The position numbers and the translations under genes were made by a program. Shown in pieces: positions 9,123-17,729 of a stretch of 64,000 nucleotides of DNA. Each line of letters begins with the position of its first letter. Positions within the stretch are counted from its first letter, which is position 1. The notes beneath the pieces are model-generated. The model did no database searches. It was not told the DNA's origin and worked only from the letters and a program-made list of their open reading frames with translations. Source of the stretch: Actinomycetota bacterium (GTDB lineage: Bacteria > Actinomycetota > Actinomycetes > S36-B12 > FW305-bin1); the NCBI GenBank assembly GCA_004297305.1, contig SCTR01000005.1, forward strand, positions 124,001 to 188,000, written 5' to 3'.

Positions 9123-10120
9123 GCATCGAGGTCACCGGGGTCGGCAAGCGCTACGGCGACTTCGTCGCGCTGGACGACGTGTCGGTCTCCATCCCCACCG
9201 GCCAGCTCACCGCGTTGCTGGGTCCCAGCGGCGGCGGGAAGTCCACGCTGCTGCGCATCATCGCCGGACTTGAGGACGCCGACCACGGCACCATCGCGAT
9301 CGAGGGCCGCGACGCGACCAAGGTGCCGGCTCGCAAGCGCAACGTCGGCTTCGTCTTCCAGCACTACGCGGCCTTCAAGCACATGTCCGTCGCCCGCAAC
9401 GTCGCGTTCGGCCTGGAGATCCGCAAAGCGCCCAAGGCCGAGATCCGCGAGCGCGTGCAGGAGTTGCTGACACTCGTCCACCTGCAGCAGTTCGCCGACC
9501 GGCTGCCCGCGCAGTTGTCCGGTGGCCAGCGGCAGCGGATGGCGCTCGCCCGCGCGCTCGCTGTACAGCCCACCGTGCTGCTGCTGGACGAACCGTTCGG
9601 CGCGCTGGACGCCAAGGTGCGCAAGGAACTGCGCGAGTGGCTGCGCCACCTGCACGACGAGATCCCGGTCACGACCGTCTTCGTGACGCACGACCAGGAG
9701 GAGGCCATCGAGGTCGCGGACGAGATCGTCGTGATCAACGAAGGCAGGATCGAGCAGGTCGGCAGTCCCGATCAGCTCTACGACGAACCCGCCAACTTCT
9801 TCGTCATGAGCTTCCTGGGCGCCGTCACCCGGCTCGACGGTCATCTCGTGCGACCGCACGACGTCGAGGTTCATCCGTCGCCGGTGCCGGACGCCCTACC
9901 CGGGCGGGTGGTCCGGGCGGTCCGGGTGGGCTTCGAGATGCGCTTCGACGTCGAGGTGGCCGGTGACGTCGTCCAGGTCGTCATGACCCGCGCCGAGGCG
10001 AGGGCGGCGGCGCTGGGCGACGGCTCCGCGGTCTGGCTGCGTGCCGCGGCCGGCTCGGTGACCATGCCGGTCCCGCCGGTGGCCACACCGGTCGAGGCGC
10101 TCGCCCCAGTTCCCGCCTGA
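9119..10120 (+). CDS. cysA: Sulfate ABC transporter ATPase CysA
   Basis: 333 aa. Walker [10 protein letters not shown] (35-43), Q-loop FVFQHYAAF, signature LSGGQRQRM, Walker [13 protein letters not shown] and the switch His in VTHDQEEA are all present, as is a C-terminal TOBE-like regulatory region. It powers sulfate uptake. ATG at 9119 follows AAGGAG; frames extending further upstream only read through the spacer in another phase and lack similarity. Last gene of the operon. Confidence 0.95.
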   Translation: MSIEVTGVGKRYGDFVALDDVSVSIPTGQLTALLGPSGGGKSTLLRIIAGLEDADHGTIAIEGRDATKVPARKRNVGFVFQHYAAFKHMSVARNVAFGLEIRKAPKAEIRERVQELLTLVHLQQFADRLPAQLSGGQRQRMALARALAVQPTVLLLDEPFGALDAKVRKELREWLRHLHDEIPVTTVFVTHDQEEAIEVADEIVVINEGRIEQVGSPDQLYDEPANFFVMSFLGAVTRLDGHLVRPHDVEVHPSPVPDALPGRVVRAVRVGFEMRFDVEVAGDVVQVVMTRAEARAAALGDGSAVWLRAAAGSVTMPVPPVATPVEALAPVPA

Positions 10121-10130
10121 GCGCGCCGCG

Positions 10131-10158
10131 GCAGGCAACGGTCGGTAGACCAGCCTGC
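10131..10158. terminator. Hairpin between convergent cysA and thiolase genes
   Basis: GCAGGC at 10131-10136 pairs with GCCTGC at 10153-10158, and inside it GGTC pairs with GACC around a GGTA loop. It lies between two convergent stops and could end transcription both ways. There is no T-run, as is common in actinobacteria. Confidence 0.4.
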
Positions 10159-10179
10159 AGCGGTCCGGCCAGCCGCCCG

Positions 10180-11376
10180 CTAAGACGAAGCCGACGGCAC
10201 CGTGAGGACCAGCGCGATGCCCTGGCCGCCACCGCCGCAGAGCGCAGCGACTCCGGTGCCACCGCCGCGGCGGCCGAGCTCGAGGGCCAGGTGCAGCGCA
10301 ACCCGCGCGCCGGACATGCCGACCGGATGGCCCAGCGCGATGGCGCCGCCGTTGACGTTCACGATGGACGGGTCGACGCCCAGCGCACGGGTGGAGGCGA
10401 TACCCACCGCAGCGAACGCCTCGTTGATCTCCAGCAGATCGAGGTCGGCGACGTCGATCCCCTGCTTGGCGCACGCCTGGCGGGTCGCCTCTGCCGGCTG
10501 CTCCTGCAGCGAGTTGTCCGGACCCGCGACACTGCCGTGCGCGCCGATCTCGGCCAGCCACGGCAGGCCCAGCGATTCGGCCTTGGCCTTGCTCATCACC
10601 ACCACGGCGCACGCGCCGTCGGAGATCTGCGACGCCGAGCCGGCGGTGATGGTGCCGTCGGCGGCGAAGGCGGGCTTCAGCCTGGCGAGCGACTCGACAG
10701 TGGTGTCCGCACGGACTCCCTCGTCGTGGGAGAACACGATCGGTTCGCCCCGCCGCTGCGGCACCGACACCGGCACGATCTCCGCGTCGAACAGGCCGTT
10801 CTTGGCGGCCGCGGCGGCCCGCTGGTGGGAGGCAGCCGCGAACTCGTCCTGCTCCTCGCGAGTGAAGCGGTGACGCTCGCGATTGACCCGATCGGTCAGC
10901 GCGCCCATAGCCACCCCGTCGAAGGTGTCGTCGAGCCCGTCGTAGTTCATCGCGTCGACCAGGGCGGCGTCGCCATACTTCGTGCCCTCCCGCGAGTTCA
11001 GCAGCAGGTGCGGCGTGTTGCTCATCGACTCCATGCCGCCGGCGACCACCACGTCGCATTCTCCAGCGCGGATCAACTGGTCGGCCAGCGCGATGGTCTC
11101 CAGGCCCGACAGACAGACCCGGTTGACCAGCATGGAGGGCACGGTCAGCGGCAGCCCGCCGAGGACGCCGGCCTTACGGGCGGGCATCTGGCCGGCACCG
11201 GCCTGCAGGACCTGGCCCATGATCAGGCGGTCGACCTGGTCCGCGGCGACGCCGGAGCGCTCCAGCGCCGCGGCGATGGCGATGCCGCCGAGTTCCAGCG
11301 CCGACTTCCCCTTGAGTGAACCGAGGAGCTTGCCGATCGGCGTACGAGCCCCGTTGACGATCACCGTGCCCGACAT
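10180..11376 (-). CDS. Acetyl-CoA C-acetyltransferase (thiolase)
   Basis: 398 aa. Catalytic Cys88 sits in VCLSGLE, His350 in [16 protein letters not shown] and the second Cys380 in CGGGGQG, so all active-site residues are present. It condenses two acetyl-CoA to acetoacetyl-CoA or cleaves the reverse; small substitutions near Cys88 leave chain-length preference open. ATG at 11376 begins the canonical [13 protein letters not shown]. Divergent from methylmalonyl-CoA epimerase, a common pairing in actinobacteria that links acyl-CoA breakdown to propionate metabolism. Confidence 0.93.
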   Translation of the reverse strand: MSGTVIVNGARTPIGKLLGSLKGKSALELGGIAIAAALERSGVAADQVDRLIMGQVLQAGAGQMPARKAGVLGGLPLTVPSMLVNRVCLSGLETIALADQLIRAGECDVVVAGGMESMSNTPHLLLNSREGTKYGDAALVDAMNYDGLDDTFDGVAMGALTDRVNRERHRFTREEQDEFAAASHQRAAAAAKNGLFDAEIVPVSVPQRRGEPIVFSHDEGVRADTTVESLARLKPAFAADGTITAGSASQISDGACAVVVMSKAKAESLGLPWLAEIGAHGSVAGPDNSLQEQPAEATRQACAKQGIDVADLDLLEINEAFAAVGIASTRALGVDPSIVNVNGGAIALGHPVGMSGARVALHLALELGRRGGGTGVAALCGGGGQGIALVLTVPSASS

Positions 11377-11489
11377 GAGCCCCTCCAGGTCCCGCAGCCG
11401 CGGGCTGAGACGATATCGACCGGAAACTGTACCGCAGGGTTGACCGACCACGATCCACGACGAGATCCACCGACCAGCGGGAGCAAGCA

Positions 11490-12005
11490 ATGAGCGGGGC
11501 AGACGGCGACACCGGCGCAGACCTGGGCGGCACCCTCGGACCACTCGTGACTCGGCTCGACCATGTCGGGATCGCCGTGGCCGACCTGGACGCCGCCACG
11601 GCGTTCTATGCACGCGCGTTCGGCATGCAGGTCGTTCACGAGGAGGTCAACGAGGAGCAGGGCGTCCGCGAGGCGATGCTGGCCGTCGGGGACAGCGGCT
11701 CGTACGTGCAGTTGCTCGCGCCGCTGACACCGGACTCGACGATCGGGAAGTTCCTGGACCGCAACGGTCCCGGCATCCAGCAGATGGCGTACGGCGTGAC
11801 CGACGTCGAGGCCGCCGCGGCCCGGTTGCGGGCAGCCGGCGTACGGCTGCTGTACGACACCCCGCGGCGCGGCACCGCAGGATCCCGTATCAACTTCGTT
11901 CACCCCAAGGACTGCGGGGGGGTTCTGGTCGAGCTGGTCGAGGCAGCCGCGGACGCTCACGGTGAACCGGGGTCCGCGGATCACGCTGCCGCTCCGCACG
12001 CCTGA
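11490..12005 (+). CDS. mce: Methylmalonyl-CoA epimerase
   Basis: 171 aa, VOC fold. LDHVGIAV gives the first metal His, QMAYGV the Gln/second half, and [15 protein letters not shown] the last His and Glu of the family. It interconverts R- and S-methylmalonyl-CoA, feeding the B12-dependent mutase; a cobalamin adenosyltransferase is encoded 7 kb away. An N-terminal extension of about 20 residues rich in Gly/Asp is unusual but does not affect the fold. GGGAG lies just upstream of the ATG. Confidence 0.92.
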   Translation: MSGADGDTGADLGGTLGPLVTRLDHVGIAVADLDAATAFYARAFGMQVVHEEVNEEQGVREAMLAVGDSGSYVQLLAPLTPDSTIGKFLDRNGPGIQQMAYGVTDVEAAAARLRAAGVRLLYDTPRRGTAGSRINFVHPKDCGGVLVELVEAAADAHGEPGSADHAAAPHA

Positions 12006-12318
12006 CCGCCCTGCCGGCGCTGGCAACGGGGAGTTCTCGACGTGAACGACAGGGTCAGGCTTCGGCCTCGACCGCAGGTCGAGGTGGCGACGCGTCTCGA
12101 CGGGTGAAATCTGGCCGCGCCACGCCCGGGACAGTCGGTGCGGCCTCGTACCATGGGCCGCGCCGGAACCACACGGTCGCCCCGGCCGTCCTGGAATCCG
12201 GCTCCGCCATCGCCGTCAGCTGTGCTGCGAGTCCGTCGGCGCTTCGCTGAGCGGTGGCTGCCGCTGTCCGTCCGGCTCCGGCGTCCGGTGTCCCGCTGTC
12301 CAGCCCCGAGGAGGCCGC
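12006..12318. other. Gap with hairpin after mce
   Basis: 313 nt. A perfect 8-bp hairpin (CCTCGACC, GCA loop, GGTCGAGG) at 12066-12084 lies 60 nt past the mce stop and is a likely terminator. GAGGAGG just before 12319 is the ribosome-binding site of the next gene. Nothing else recognised. Confidence 0.5.
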
Positions 12319-14334
12319 GTGACCGCGACCGGGACGGCCTCGACCGGGGCCTCGGCGACCGGGACATCGTCGAACGCGACCGGCTCGGCCACCGGGCCGG
12401 TCAGCACCGAGCACCGCGGACTGCGCTACCTGCCCGGACTGGACGGGCTGCGGGCTATCGCCGTGGTCGGGGTGATGCTCTACCACGGCGATGTCAGCTG
12501 GGTCCGCGGCGGCTTCCTCGGGGTCGACGTCTTCTTCGTCCTGTCCGGGTTCCTGATCACGTCGTTGCTGCTCACCGAATACGCCCGCCGGGGCGGCATC
12601 GATTTCAAGGCCTTCTACCTCCGCCGCGCACGCCGACTGCTCCCGGCACTGCTGCTCATGCTGTTGGTGGTCGGCATCGCCGCGGCGTGGTTCGTCCGGG
12701 ATGCCGCATCGCAAGTGCGACAGGACATTCCGGCTTCTCTGGGCTATGTCACGAACTGGTGGTACATCCTCGCCGACCAGTCCTATTTCGAGGCGATCGG
12801 CCGGCCGCCGCTGCTGAAGCACCTGTGGTCGCTGGCGGTGGAGGAGCAGTTCTATCTGATCTGGCCGGTCATCGCGTTCGCAGCGCTGCGCTGGGGCGGC
12901 CGCCGCGCGGTGATGATCGTGGCCGTCGTCGGGGCGATCGCCTCGACGATCTGGATGGCCGTGGTGTCGGTCCGGTACGGCTTCCCGGTCGACCACGATC
13001 CCAGCCGGGCGTATTTCGGCACCGACACCCACGCGATGGGCCTGCTGGTGGGTGCGGCGCTGGCCACCGTCTGGCGCCCGGATCGTTTCCGGGAACGGCT
13101 GCAGCCCAGCGCCGCGGCGGCGATCGACGCCGTCGGCCTGCTGGCGCTGGCGGCCGTCGTGGCGATCTTCCTCAGCGTCGGTGAGTACGCGCCGGCGCTG
13201 TACCGGGGCGGCTTCCTCGTGCTGGCTGTGGTCACCGCGATCCTCATCGCGGCCGCCAGCCATCCCGGCGCGCAACTGGGCCGGTGGCTCGGCGTGGCGC
13301 CGATGCGCTGGATCGGCGAGCGGTCGTACGGCCTCTACCTGTGGCACTGGCCGATCTTCCTGGTGACCCGCCCCGAGCTGGACCTCCCGGTGGACGGCTT
13401 CGCACTGTTGGCCCTGCGGTTCGGGCTGACCGCCGTCATAGCCGACCTCTCGTACCGCTTCGTCGAACTCCCGGTACGGCGCGGGGTCCTCGGCCGCTGG
13501 TGGCACGCCGTTCGCGACAGCGACGCGGTCCGCCGGGCCGCAGCGATGCGCCGCGCCGCGGTGGTGGGTGTCGCCGGCTCGATCGCGGTCGTCGCGATCG
13601 CCGCCGGTCTCGCCACTGCTCCCGCCCCGGACGCCGCCGCGCTCGGCGGTGTCGATATCGAGTCGGTCAGCCTGGACGATCCCGCCGACCCGGGCAGCGC
13701 CGACCCGGGCAGCGCCGACCCCGGCGACAGTGATCCGGGCAGCAGTGATCCGGGCACCAGTGAGCTCGGCGGTCCGGACACCTCCGATCCGGGCACCGAC
13801 CCGGGCAAGGGCGACCCGCCGCCCGGGACCGGTCAGACCCCGCACTCCGGACCGACCACGGCTCCCGCGGTGGGCACGGTCACCGGGATCGGCGACTCGG
13901 TGATGCTGGGCGCCCGGACCACGCTGCGAACCCAGTTCCCCGGCATCGCCATCGACGCCGCCGTCGCCCGGCAGACCGGCACGATCCTGGCGCGGGTGCA
14001 GAAGTTCGCCGCCGCGGGCAAACTCGCGCCGGTCGTCGTCATCCACACCGGGACCAACGGCGTGGTGCCCGAGGACATGCTCTCGACGATGCTCACCACC
14101 CTCGCCGACCGCAGCCGCGTCGTGATCATCAACGATGCGGTCCCCCGCTCCTGGCGCGACGACAACAACGCCACGATCGCCGCCGTGGTCCCCCGCTTCC
14201 CCAACGCCGTCATCGCCGACTGGCGTGCGGTGTCCACCGGGCATCCGGAGTACTTCGTGGCCGACGGCGTCCACCTGACCGGGCCGGGCATGCACGCATA
14301 CGCCGAAATGATCGCCGCCGCCATCGGTTCCTGA
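12319..14334 (+). CDS. Membrane O-acyltransferase with SGNH domain (OatA/OafA type)
   Basis: 671 aa. Residues about 35-385 are the acyltransferase-3 membrane domain, with HRGLRYLPGLDGLRAIAV, the catalytic His in LYHGDVSW, and RRARRLLPAL. Residues 454-510 are an extracytoplasmic linker of DPGS/DPGT repeats. The C-terminus is an SGNH hydrolase-like domain: GDSVMLGA (near 525), TGTNG (near 578) and DGVHLT (near 649). Such proteins move acetyl groups across the membrane onto peptidoglycan or surface glycan. GTG at 12319 follows GAGGAGG; the first 30 residues are Thr/Ser/Gly-rich and unordered. Confidence 0.88.
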   Translation: MTATGTASTGASATGTSSNATGSATGPVSTEHRGLRYLPGLDGLRAIAVVGVMLYHGDVSWVRGGFLGVDVFFVLSGFLITSLLLTEYARRGGIDFKAFYLRRARRLLPALLLMLLVVGIAAAWFVRDAASQVRQDIPASLGYVTNWWYILADQSYFEAIGRPPLLKHLWSLAVEEQFYLIWPVIAFAALRWGGRRAVMIVAVVGAIASTIWMAVVSVRYGFPVDHDPSRAYFGTDTHAMGLLVGAALATVWRPDRFRERLQPSAAAAIDAVGLLALAAVVAIFLSVGEYAPALYRGGFLVLAVVTAILIAAASHPGAQLGRWLGVAPMRWIGERSYGLYLWHWPIFLVTRPELDLPVDGFALLALRFGLTAVIADLSYRFVELPVRRGVLGRWWHAVRDSDAVRRAAAMRRAAVVGVAGSIAVVAIAAGLATAPAPDAAALGGVDIESVSLDDPADPGSADPGSADPGDSDPGSSDPGTSELGGPDTSDPGTDPGKGDPPPGTGQTPHSGPTTAPAVGTVTGIGDSVMLGARTTLRTQFPGIAIDAAVARQTGTILARVQKFAAAGKLAPVVVIHTGTNGVVPEDMLSTMLTTLADRSRVVIINDAVPRSWRDDNNATIAAVVPRFPNAVIADWRAVSTGHPEYFVADGVHLTGPGMHAYAEMIAAAIGS

Positions 14335-14381
14335 CCCGCCCGGTTCGTCGCCGTACGGCGGGGTCCTCGACGTACGTCGGG

Positions 14382-15176
14382 TTAGACGTACGGCGGGCGC
14401 AGCGGGCCGATGAACCCGGCGATCGCGGCCGTGACGGCCTCGGGCGCCTCCAACGGGCTGAGGTGCCCTACGCCGGGCAGTGCGACGGCCGTCCCCCGGC
14501 TGAGGACGCCCAGCATGGCTGCCTGCTCCGCCTGCGGGCTGACCACGTCGTCCTCACCCCAGAGCACGAGCGCCGGCACCCCGAGCGCGGCCAGCACGTC
14601 GAGGGAGTCCGGCCGGGTCGCCATGGCCCGCTGCGCCCACGCGACCGCCGCGGGGCTCGCGGCGGCGATCCAGTCGCGTACCTGGTCGACCAGCTCGGGA
14701 CGCTGCGACCGCGTCACCGGACCGAGCAGCCGCGAGGGCAGCGACTGCGCCAGCAGCTGCGTCGAGCGAGACCCGTCGACGGCGTCGGCTTCCTGTCGCC
14801 GTACCGCCGCGGCGTCGGGGCTGTCCGCCGTGGCCTTCGTGTCCACCAGCAGCAGGCCGGCCACCACCTCGGGCGCCTGCCGCAGCATCGCCATGGCGAC
14901 GTAGCCGCCCATCGACACCCCGCCGAGCACACAGCGGTCGATCCGCAGCCGTTCGAGCAGCGCGAGGACGTCGCCGGCGAGGTACGGCAGAGCGGGTTCG
15001 TCGTCGCCCAGCGCCGATTCGCCGAACCCGCGCAGGTCCACCGTCAGCACCCGCCAGCCCTGCTGCGCCAAAGCGTCGCGCTGGGCCTGCCAGATCTGCC
15101 GGGGAAAGGGAAACGCCGGCAGCAGGACGACGGCCGGGCCGGTACCTACGTCGTCGTACCCGAGATCGACGATCAC
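14382..15176 (-). CDS. Alpha/beta hydrolase
   Basis: 264 aa. Nucleophile elbow GVSMGG with Ser88, acid in LWGEDDVV and His in GVGHLSPLEAP complete the triad; the oxyanion region is LLPAFPFPRQIW. Closest by pattern to the 3-oxoadipate enol-lactonase/haloperoxidase-like hydrolases, but the substrate cannot be deduced. GTG start at 15176. It follows another hydrolase by 9 nt, so the two are probably co-transcribed. Confidence 0.85.
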   Translation of the reverse strand: MIVDLGYDDVGTGPAVVLLPAFPFPRQIWQAQRDALAQQGWRVLTVDLRGFGESALGDDEPALPYLAGDVLALLERLRIDRCVLGGVSMGGYVAMAMLRQAPEVVAGLLLVDTKATADSPDAAAVRRQEADAVDGSRSTQLLAQSLPSRLLGPVTRSQRPELVDQVRDWIAAASPAAVAWAQRAMATRPDSLDVLAALGVPALVLWGEDDVVSPQAEQAAMLGVLSRGTAVALPGVGHLSPLEAPEAVTAAIAGFIGPLRPPYV

Positions 15177-15185
15177 CGCTGCAGG

Positions 15186-15941
15186 CTAGCCGCCGTCGAT
15201 CGCCGCCAGGTCGTCCCATCGCGTCGCCGGCCCGTCCCACTCGCGCGGCAACGGCGCCGAACCCGGGACGACCACGTCGGCGACCCGGTCCAGGACGGTC
15301 CGCACCGACGGCTCCCCCAGCCACAGATGCCGCGCTCCCGCGATGCCCTCCACGACAGCCTGCGGCACCCGCGCGAACCGCGCCCGCGCGTCGTCCGGCC
15401 GCAGGTTGTCGTCCAGTTCCGGCACCAGGCAGACCAGCGGCCGGCCGGAGCCGGCCCAGTGGTCGAGATCGTCGTCGGTCGACCATCGCAGCGGCGGGGA
15501 CAGCAGGATGGCGCCGCGGACCGGGTCGCGGTCGCCGTGGCGGAGCACGACGTCGGTACCGAAGGACCAGCCCAGCAGCCACGGCGCGGGCAGGCCGCGC
15601 CGGCCGACCTCAGCGATAGCCGCGGCGAGGTCGAGTCCCTCGGCCCCCGAGGCGTCGAAGGTCCCTTCGCTGGTCCCGGCCGCGCTGGACGTCCCCCGGG
15701 TGTTGAAGCGCAGGACGGCGACACCGACCAGCGCGGGCAACCGCCATGCCGCCTTGCGCAGGACATGGCTGTCCATCATCCCGCCGGCGGTCGGCAGCGG
15801 GTGAACGCAGACCAGCGTGGCCACGGGACGGCCGGCGACCGGACTGGCCAGTTCACCGACCAGCCGTAGCCCGTCGCCGGTCAGCAGCGACAGCGGCTCG
15901 CGGTGAGCCGGCAGCACCGAGTTGGCGACGATGGGCGGCAC
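15186..15941 (-). CDS. Alpha/beta hydrolase, dienelactone-hydrolase-like
   Basis: 251 aa. VCVHPLPTAGGMMDSHV is the oxyanion segment typical of the short-chain hydrolase group (KANL3/Tex30-like and bacterial homologues), LRFNTRGTSSA follows, and GWSFG carries Ser126. LVPELDDN may supply the acid and GARHLWLG the His. Substrate unknown. It ends 9 nt before the next hydrolase. The gene lies in the nucS neighbourhood, where similar hydrolases are common in actinobacteria. Confidence 0.8.
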   Translation of the reverse strand: MPPIVANSVLPAHREPLSLLTGDGLRLVGELASPVAGRPVATLVCVHPLPTAGGMMDSHVLRKAAWRLPALVGVAVLRFNTRGTSSAAGTSEGTFDASGAEGLDLAAAIAEVGRRGLPAPWLLGWSFGTDVVLRHGDRDPVRGAILLSPPLRWSTDDDLDHWAGSGRPLVCLVPELDDNLRPDDARARFARVPQAVVEGIAGARHLWLGEPSVRTVLDRVADVVVPGSAPLPREWDGPATRWDDLAAIDGG

Positions 15942-15973
15942 GGCTGATCCCCTCCGGCTCGGCCGGCGCTGGA

Positions 15974-16255
15974 CTAACGCGGGCGTCGGCGGTGGCGCGC
16001 CGACCAGCAGGGAGTGTGCCAGTGCCGCCGCAGCTGGGCGCCGTCAGGCCGGTCGGCCGGCCACGCCACCACGTGCGGCACCCCCACGGCGATCTCGTGA
16101 TCGCAGCCCGGGCATCGGTAGACCTTGGCTGCCGCGGCGCCGCTCACCGGCCGGACCACCCAGCTGCCGTCGGGGCCTTCTTCGGTGACCGGCGCCGACC
16201 AGGCCAACGGCCCGGCGCCGCCGGACTCCGGTTGCCGCCGGTTACGTCGTCCCAT
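15974..16255 (-). CDS. Small actinobacterial protein with CxxC and HxxC
   Basis: 93 aa. The core reads YRCPGCDHEI followed about 30 residues later by HWHTPC, so two Cys pairs or a CxxC/HxxC set could bind zinc. Basic residues crowd both ends (MGRRNRRQPE and ARHRRRPR), suggesting nucleic-acid contact. Small proteins of this type sit beside nucS in many actinobacteria and are often labelled ATP/GTP-binding without evidence. It starts 69 nt from nucS and is divergent from it. Function unknown; a link to mismatch repair is only inference from position. Confidence 0.75.
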   Translation of the reverse strand: MGRRNRRQPESGGAGPLAWSAPVTEEGPDGSWVVRPVSGAAAAKVYRCPGCDHEIAVGVPHVVAWPADRPDGAQLRRHWHTPCWSARHRRRPR

Positions 16256-16324
16256 CCGATCCGTCCCCACCGTCGAAGCGCTTCCCCAGCGCTGCAACCC
16301 GCCCGGCAACGCTAGCGTTCCGCC

Positions 16325-16999
16325 GTGCGACTCGTGATCGCCCGGTGCACCGTGGACTACTCCGGCCGGGTCTCGGCCCACCTGCCCGAGGCCACCCGGC
16401 TGTTGCTGGTCAAGGCCGACGGCAGCGTGCTGATCCATGCGGACGGCGGCTCGTACAAGCCGCTGAACTGGATGAGCGCGCCGTGCCAGCTGGTCGTGGA
16501 TACCGACGCGGACGGCCGGGGCACCTGGACGGTGACCAGCCGATCGCTGGAACGGCTGGTCGTCACCGTCCACGACGTGGTCCACGACACCCACCACGAG
16601 CTCGGGGTCGATCCCGGCCTGCAGAAGGACGGCGTGGAGGCTCATCTGCAGCAGCTGCTGGCCCTGCACGTGTCGACTCTCGGGGAAGGCTGGACGCTGG
16701 TACGGCGGGAGTACCCGACCGCTATCGGCCCGGTCGATCTGCTGTGCCGTGACGCCGACGGCCGCAGCGTGGCCGTCGAGATCAAGCGCCGCGGCGAACT
16801 CGACGGCGTCGAACAGCTCACGCGCTACCTTGCCCTGCTCAACCGCGACCCGCTGCTCGCCCCGGTCACCGGAGTGTTCGCTGCGCAGGAGATCAAGCCG
16901 CAGGCGCGCACGCTGGCCACCGACCGGGGTATCCGGTGTGTCGTCCTGGATTACGAAGCGCTGCGCGGCACCGACGACCCGGGGCTGCGGCTCTTCTGA
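16325..16999 (+). CDS. nucS: Mismatch-specific endonuclease NucS/EndoMS
   Basis: 224 aa, the full family length. N-terminal DNA-binding/dimer domain starts [15 protein letters not shown]. The C-terminal RecB-like nuclease domain has the catalytic Asp in GPVDLLCRD and Glu-Lys in [13 protein letters not shown], then QLTRYL. It cuts both strands at mismatches in the noncanonical repair route that replaces MutS/MutL in actinobacteria and some archaea. Many homologues carry a C-terminal clamp-binding tail; here the protein ends [11 protein letters not shown] start at 16325. Confidence 0.96.
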   Translation: MRLVIARCTVDYSGRVSAHLPEATRLLLVKADGSVLIHADGGSYKPLNWMSAPCQLVVDTDADGRGTWTVTSRSLERLVVTVHDVVHDTHHELGVDPGLQKDGVEAHLQQLLALHVSTLGEGWTLVRREYPTAIGPVDLLCRDADGRSVAVEIKRRGELDGVEQLTRYLALLNRDPLLAPVTGVFAAQEIKPQARTLATDRGIRCVVLDYEALRGTDDPGLRLF

Positions 17000-17010
17000 C
17001 CGCGAGTGGC

Positions 17011-17073
17011 GCGATGCCGCAGGCGCTCGCCATGCCGCAGGCGCTCGCGATGCCGCAGGCGCGCCGAGCGCCT
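17011..17073. repeat. Three tandem 18-bp units with hairpin
   Basis: Units at 17011-17028, 17029-17046 and 17047-17064 differ at only two or three positions. AGGCGCTCG at 17039-17047 is inverted as CGAGCGCCT at 17065-17073, giving a 9-bp stem. It lies between the convergent nucS and marR genes and could act as a terminator. The 18-bp length keeps frame, but no coding frame is evident. Confidence 0.6.
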
Positions 17074-17123
17074 GACGCCGTCCGGCCGGGGCAACCCACG
17101 GCGGGTGTACCCGTGCTGCTGCG

Positions 17124-17675
17124 TCAGCCCAAGGCGGCCGGTGTCGTCACCAGACGCAGCAGTACCTCGCGCAGCAGGTCCTGCTCGGCGGCGCTCAGCC
17201 CGTCGACGGCCTCCGCCTCCCGATCCGCCCGCGCGACCTCGACGCGCCGGACCACGCCGCGCCCGGCGTCGGTGACCTCGGGGATCCGTACCCGCCGGTC
17301 ATGCGGGTCGGGGCGGCGCCGTACCAGACCGTTGCGTTCGAGCCGGTCCAGCACCGCGGTCAGCGTGGTCTTGTCGACACCGACGACGCGTCCGAGCGCC
17401 AGCTGGGTGGGCTGCTCGGAGTCGGCGAGGACCGCCAGCACCACCCAGTCCCGGCTGTCGCCCAGCCCGCAGTGCCGCGCGATGCGGTCCATCCGCAGCC
17501 GCATCGACTGCGCAGCGCGGTACAGCAGCAGCGCCAGGTCGTCGGGGGCGATCACACTGTCCGGCAGGTCGGGCCCCTCCTGCTCGGGCTGCTGCCGGGC
17601 CGGTCGAGCCGACACAGTCTGTTCAGCTTCGACAGCCCCCTCGACCGAGGCCTGTTCCGCGGCGACGCCCACCAT
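17124..17675 (-). CDS. MarR-family regulator
   Basis: 183 aa. Winged helix-turn-helix between residues 60 and 135: RDWVVLAVLADSEQPTQLAL, then GVDKTTLTAVLDRLERNGLV (recognition helix) and the wing RRRPDPHDRRVRI. A C-terminal helix closes the dimer. A Glu/Ala-rich N-terminal extension of about 45 residues is unusual. No obvious target gene adjoins it, so ligand and regulon are unknown. Confidence 0.88.
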   Translation of the reverse strand: MVGVAAEQASVEGAVEAEQTVSARPARQQPEQEGPDLPDSVIAPDDLALLLYRAAQSMRLRMDRIARHCGLGDSRDWVVLAVLADSEQPTQLALGRVVGVDKTTLTAVLDRLERNGLVRRRPDPHDRRVRIPEVTDAGRGVVRRVEVARADREAEAVDGLSAAEQDLLREVLLRLVTTPAALG

Positions 17676-17729
17676 GCGAGGAGGGTAGATCAGGCAGGGT
17701 CGAGCACGAGCGATCCGACGGGCCCCGAA

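Noticed and set aside
12055-14295. 746-codon open frame on the minus strand opposite the O-acyltransferase
   Set aside because: Shadow of a GC-rich gene: the plus strand carries complete acyltransferase and SGNH motifs, while the minus product is low-complexity Arg/Asp/Gly with no recognisable domain.
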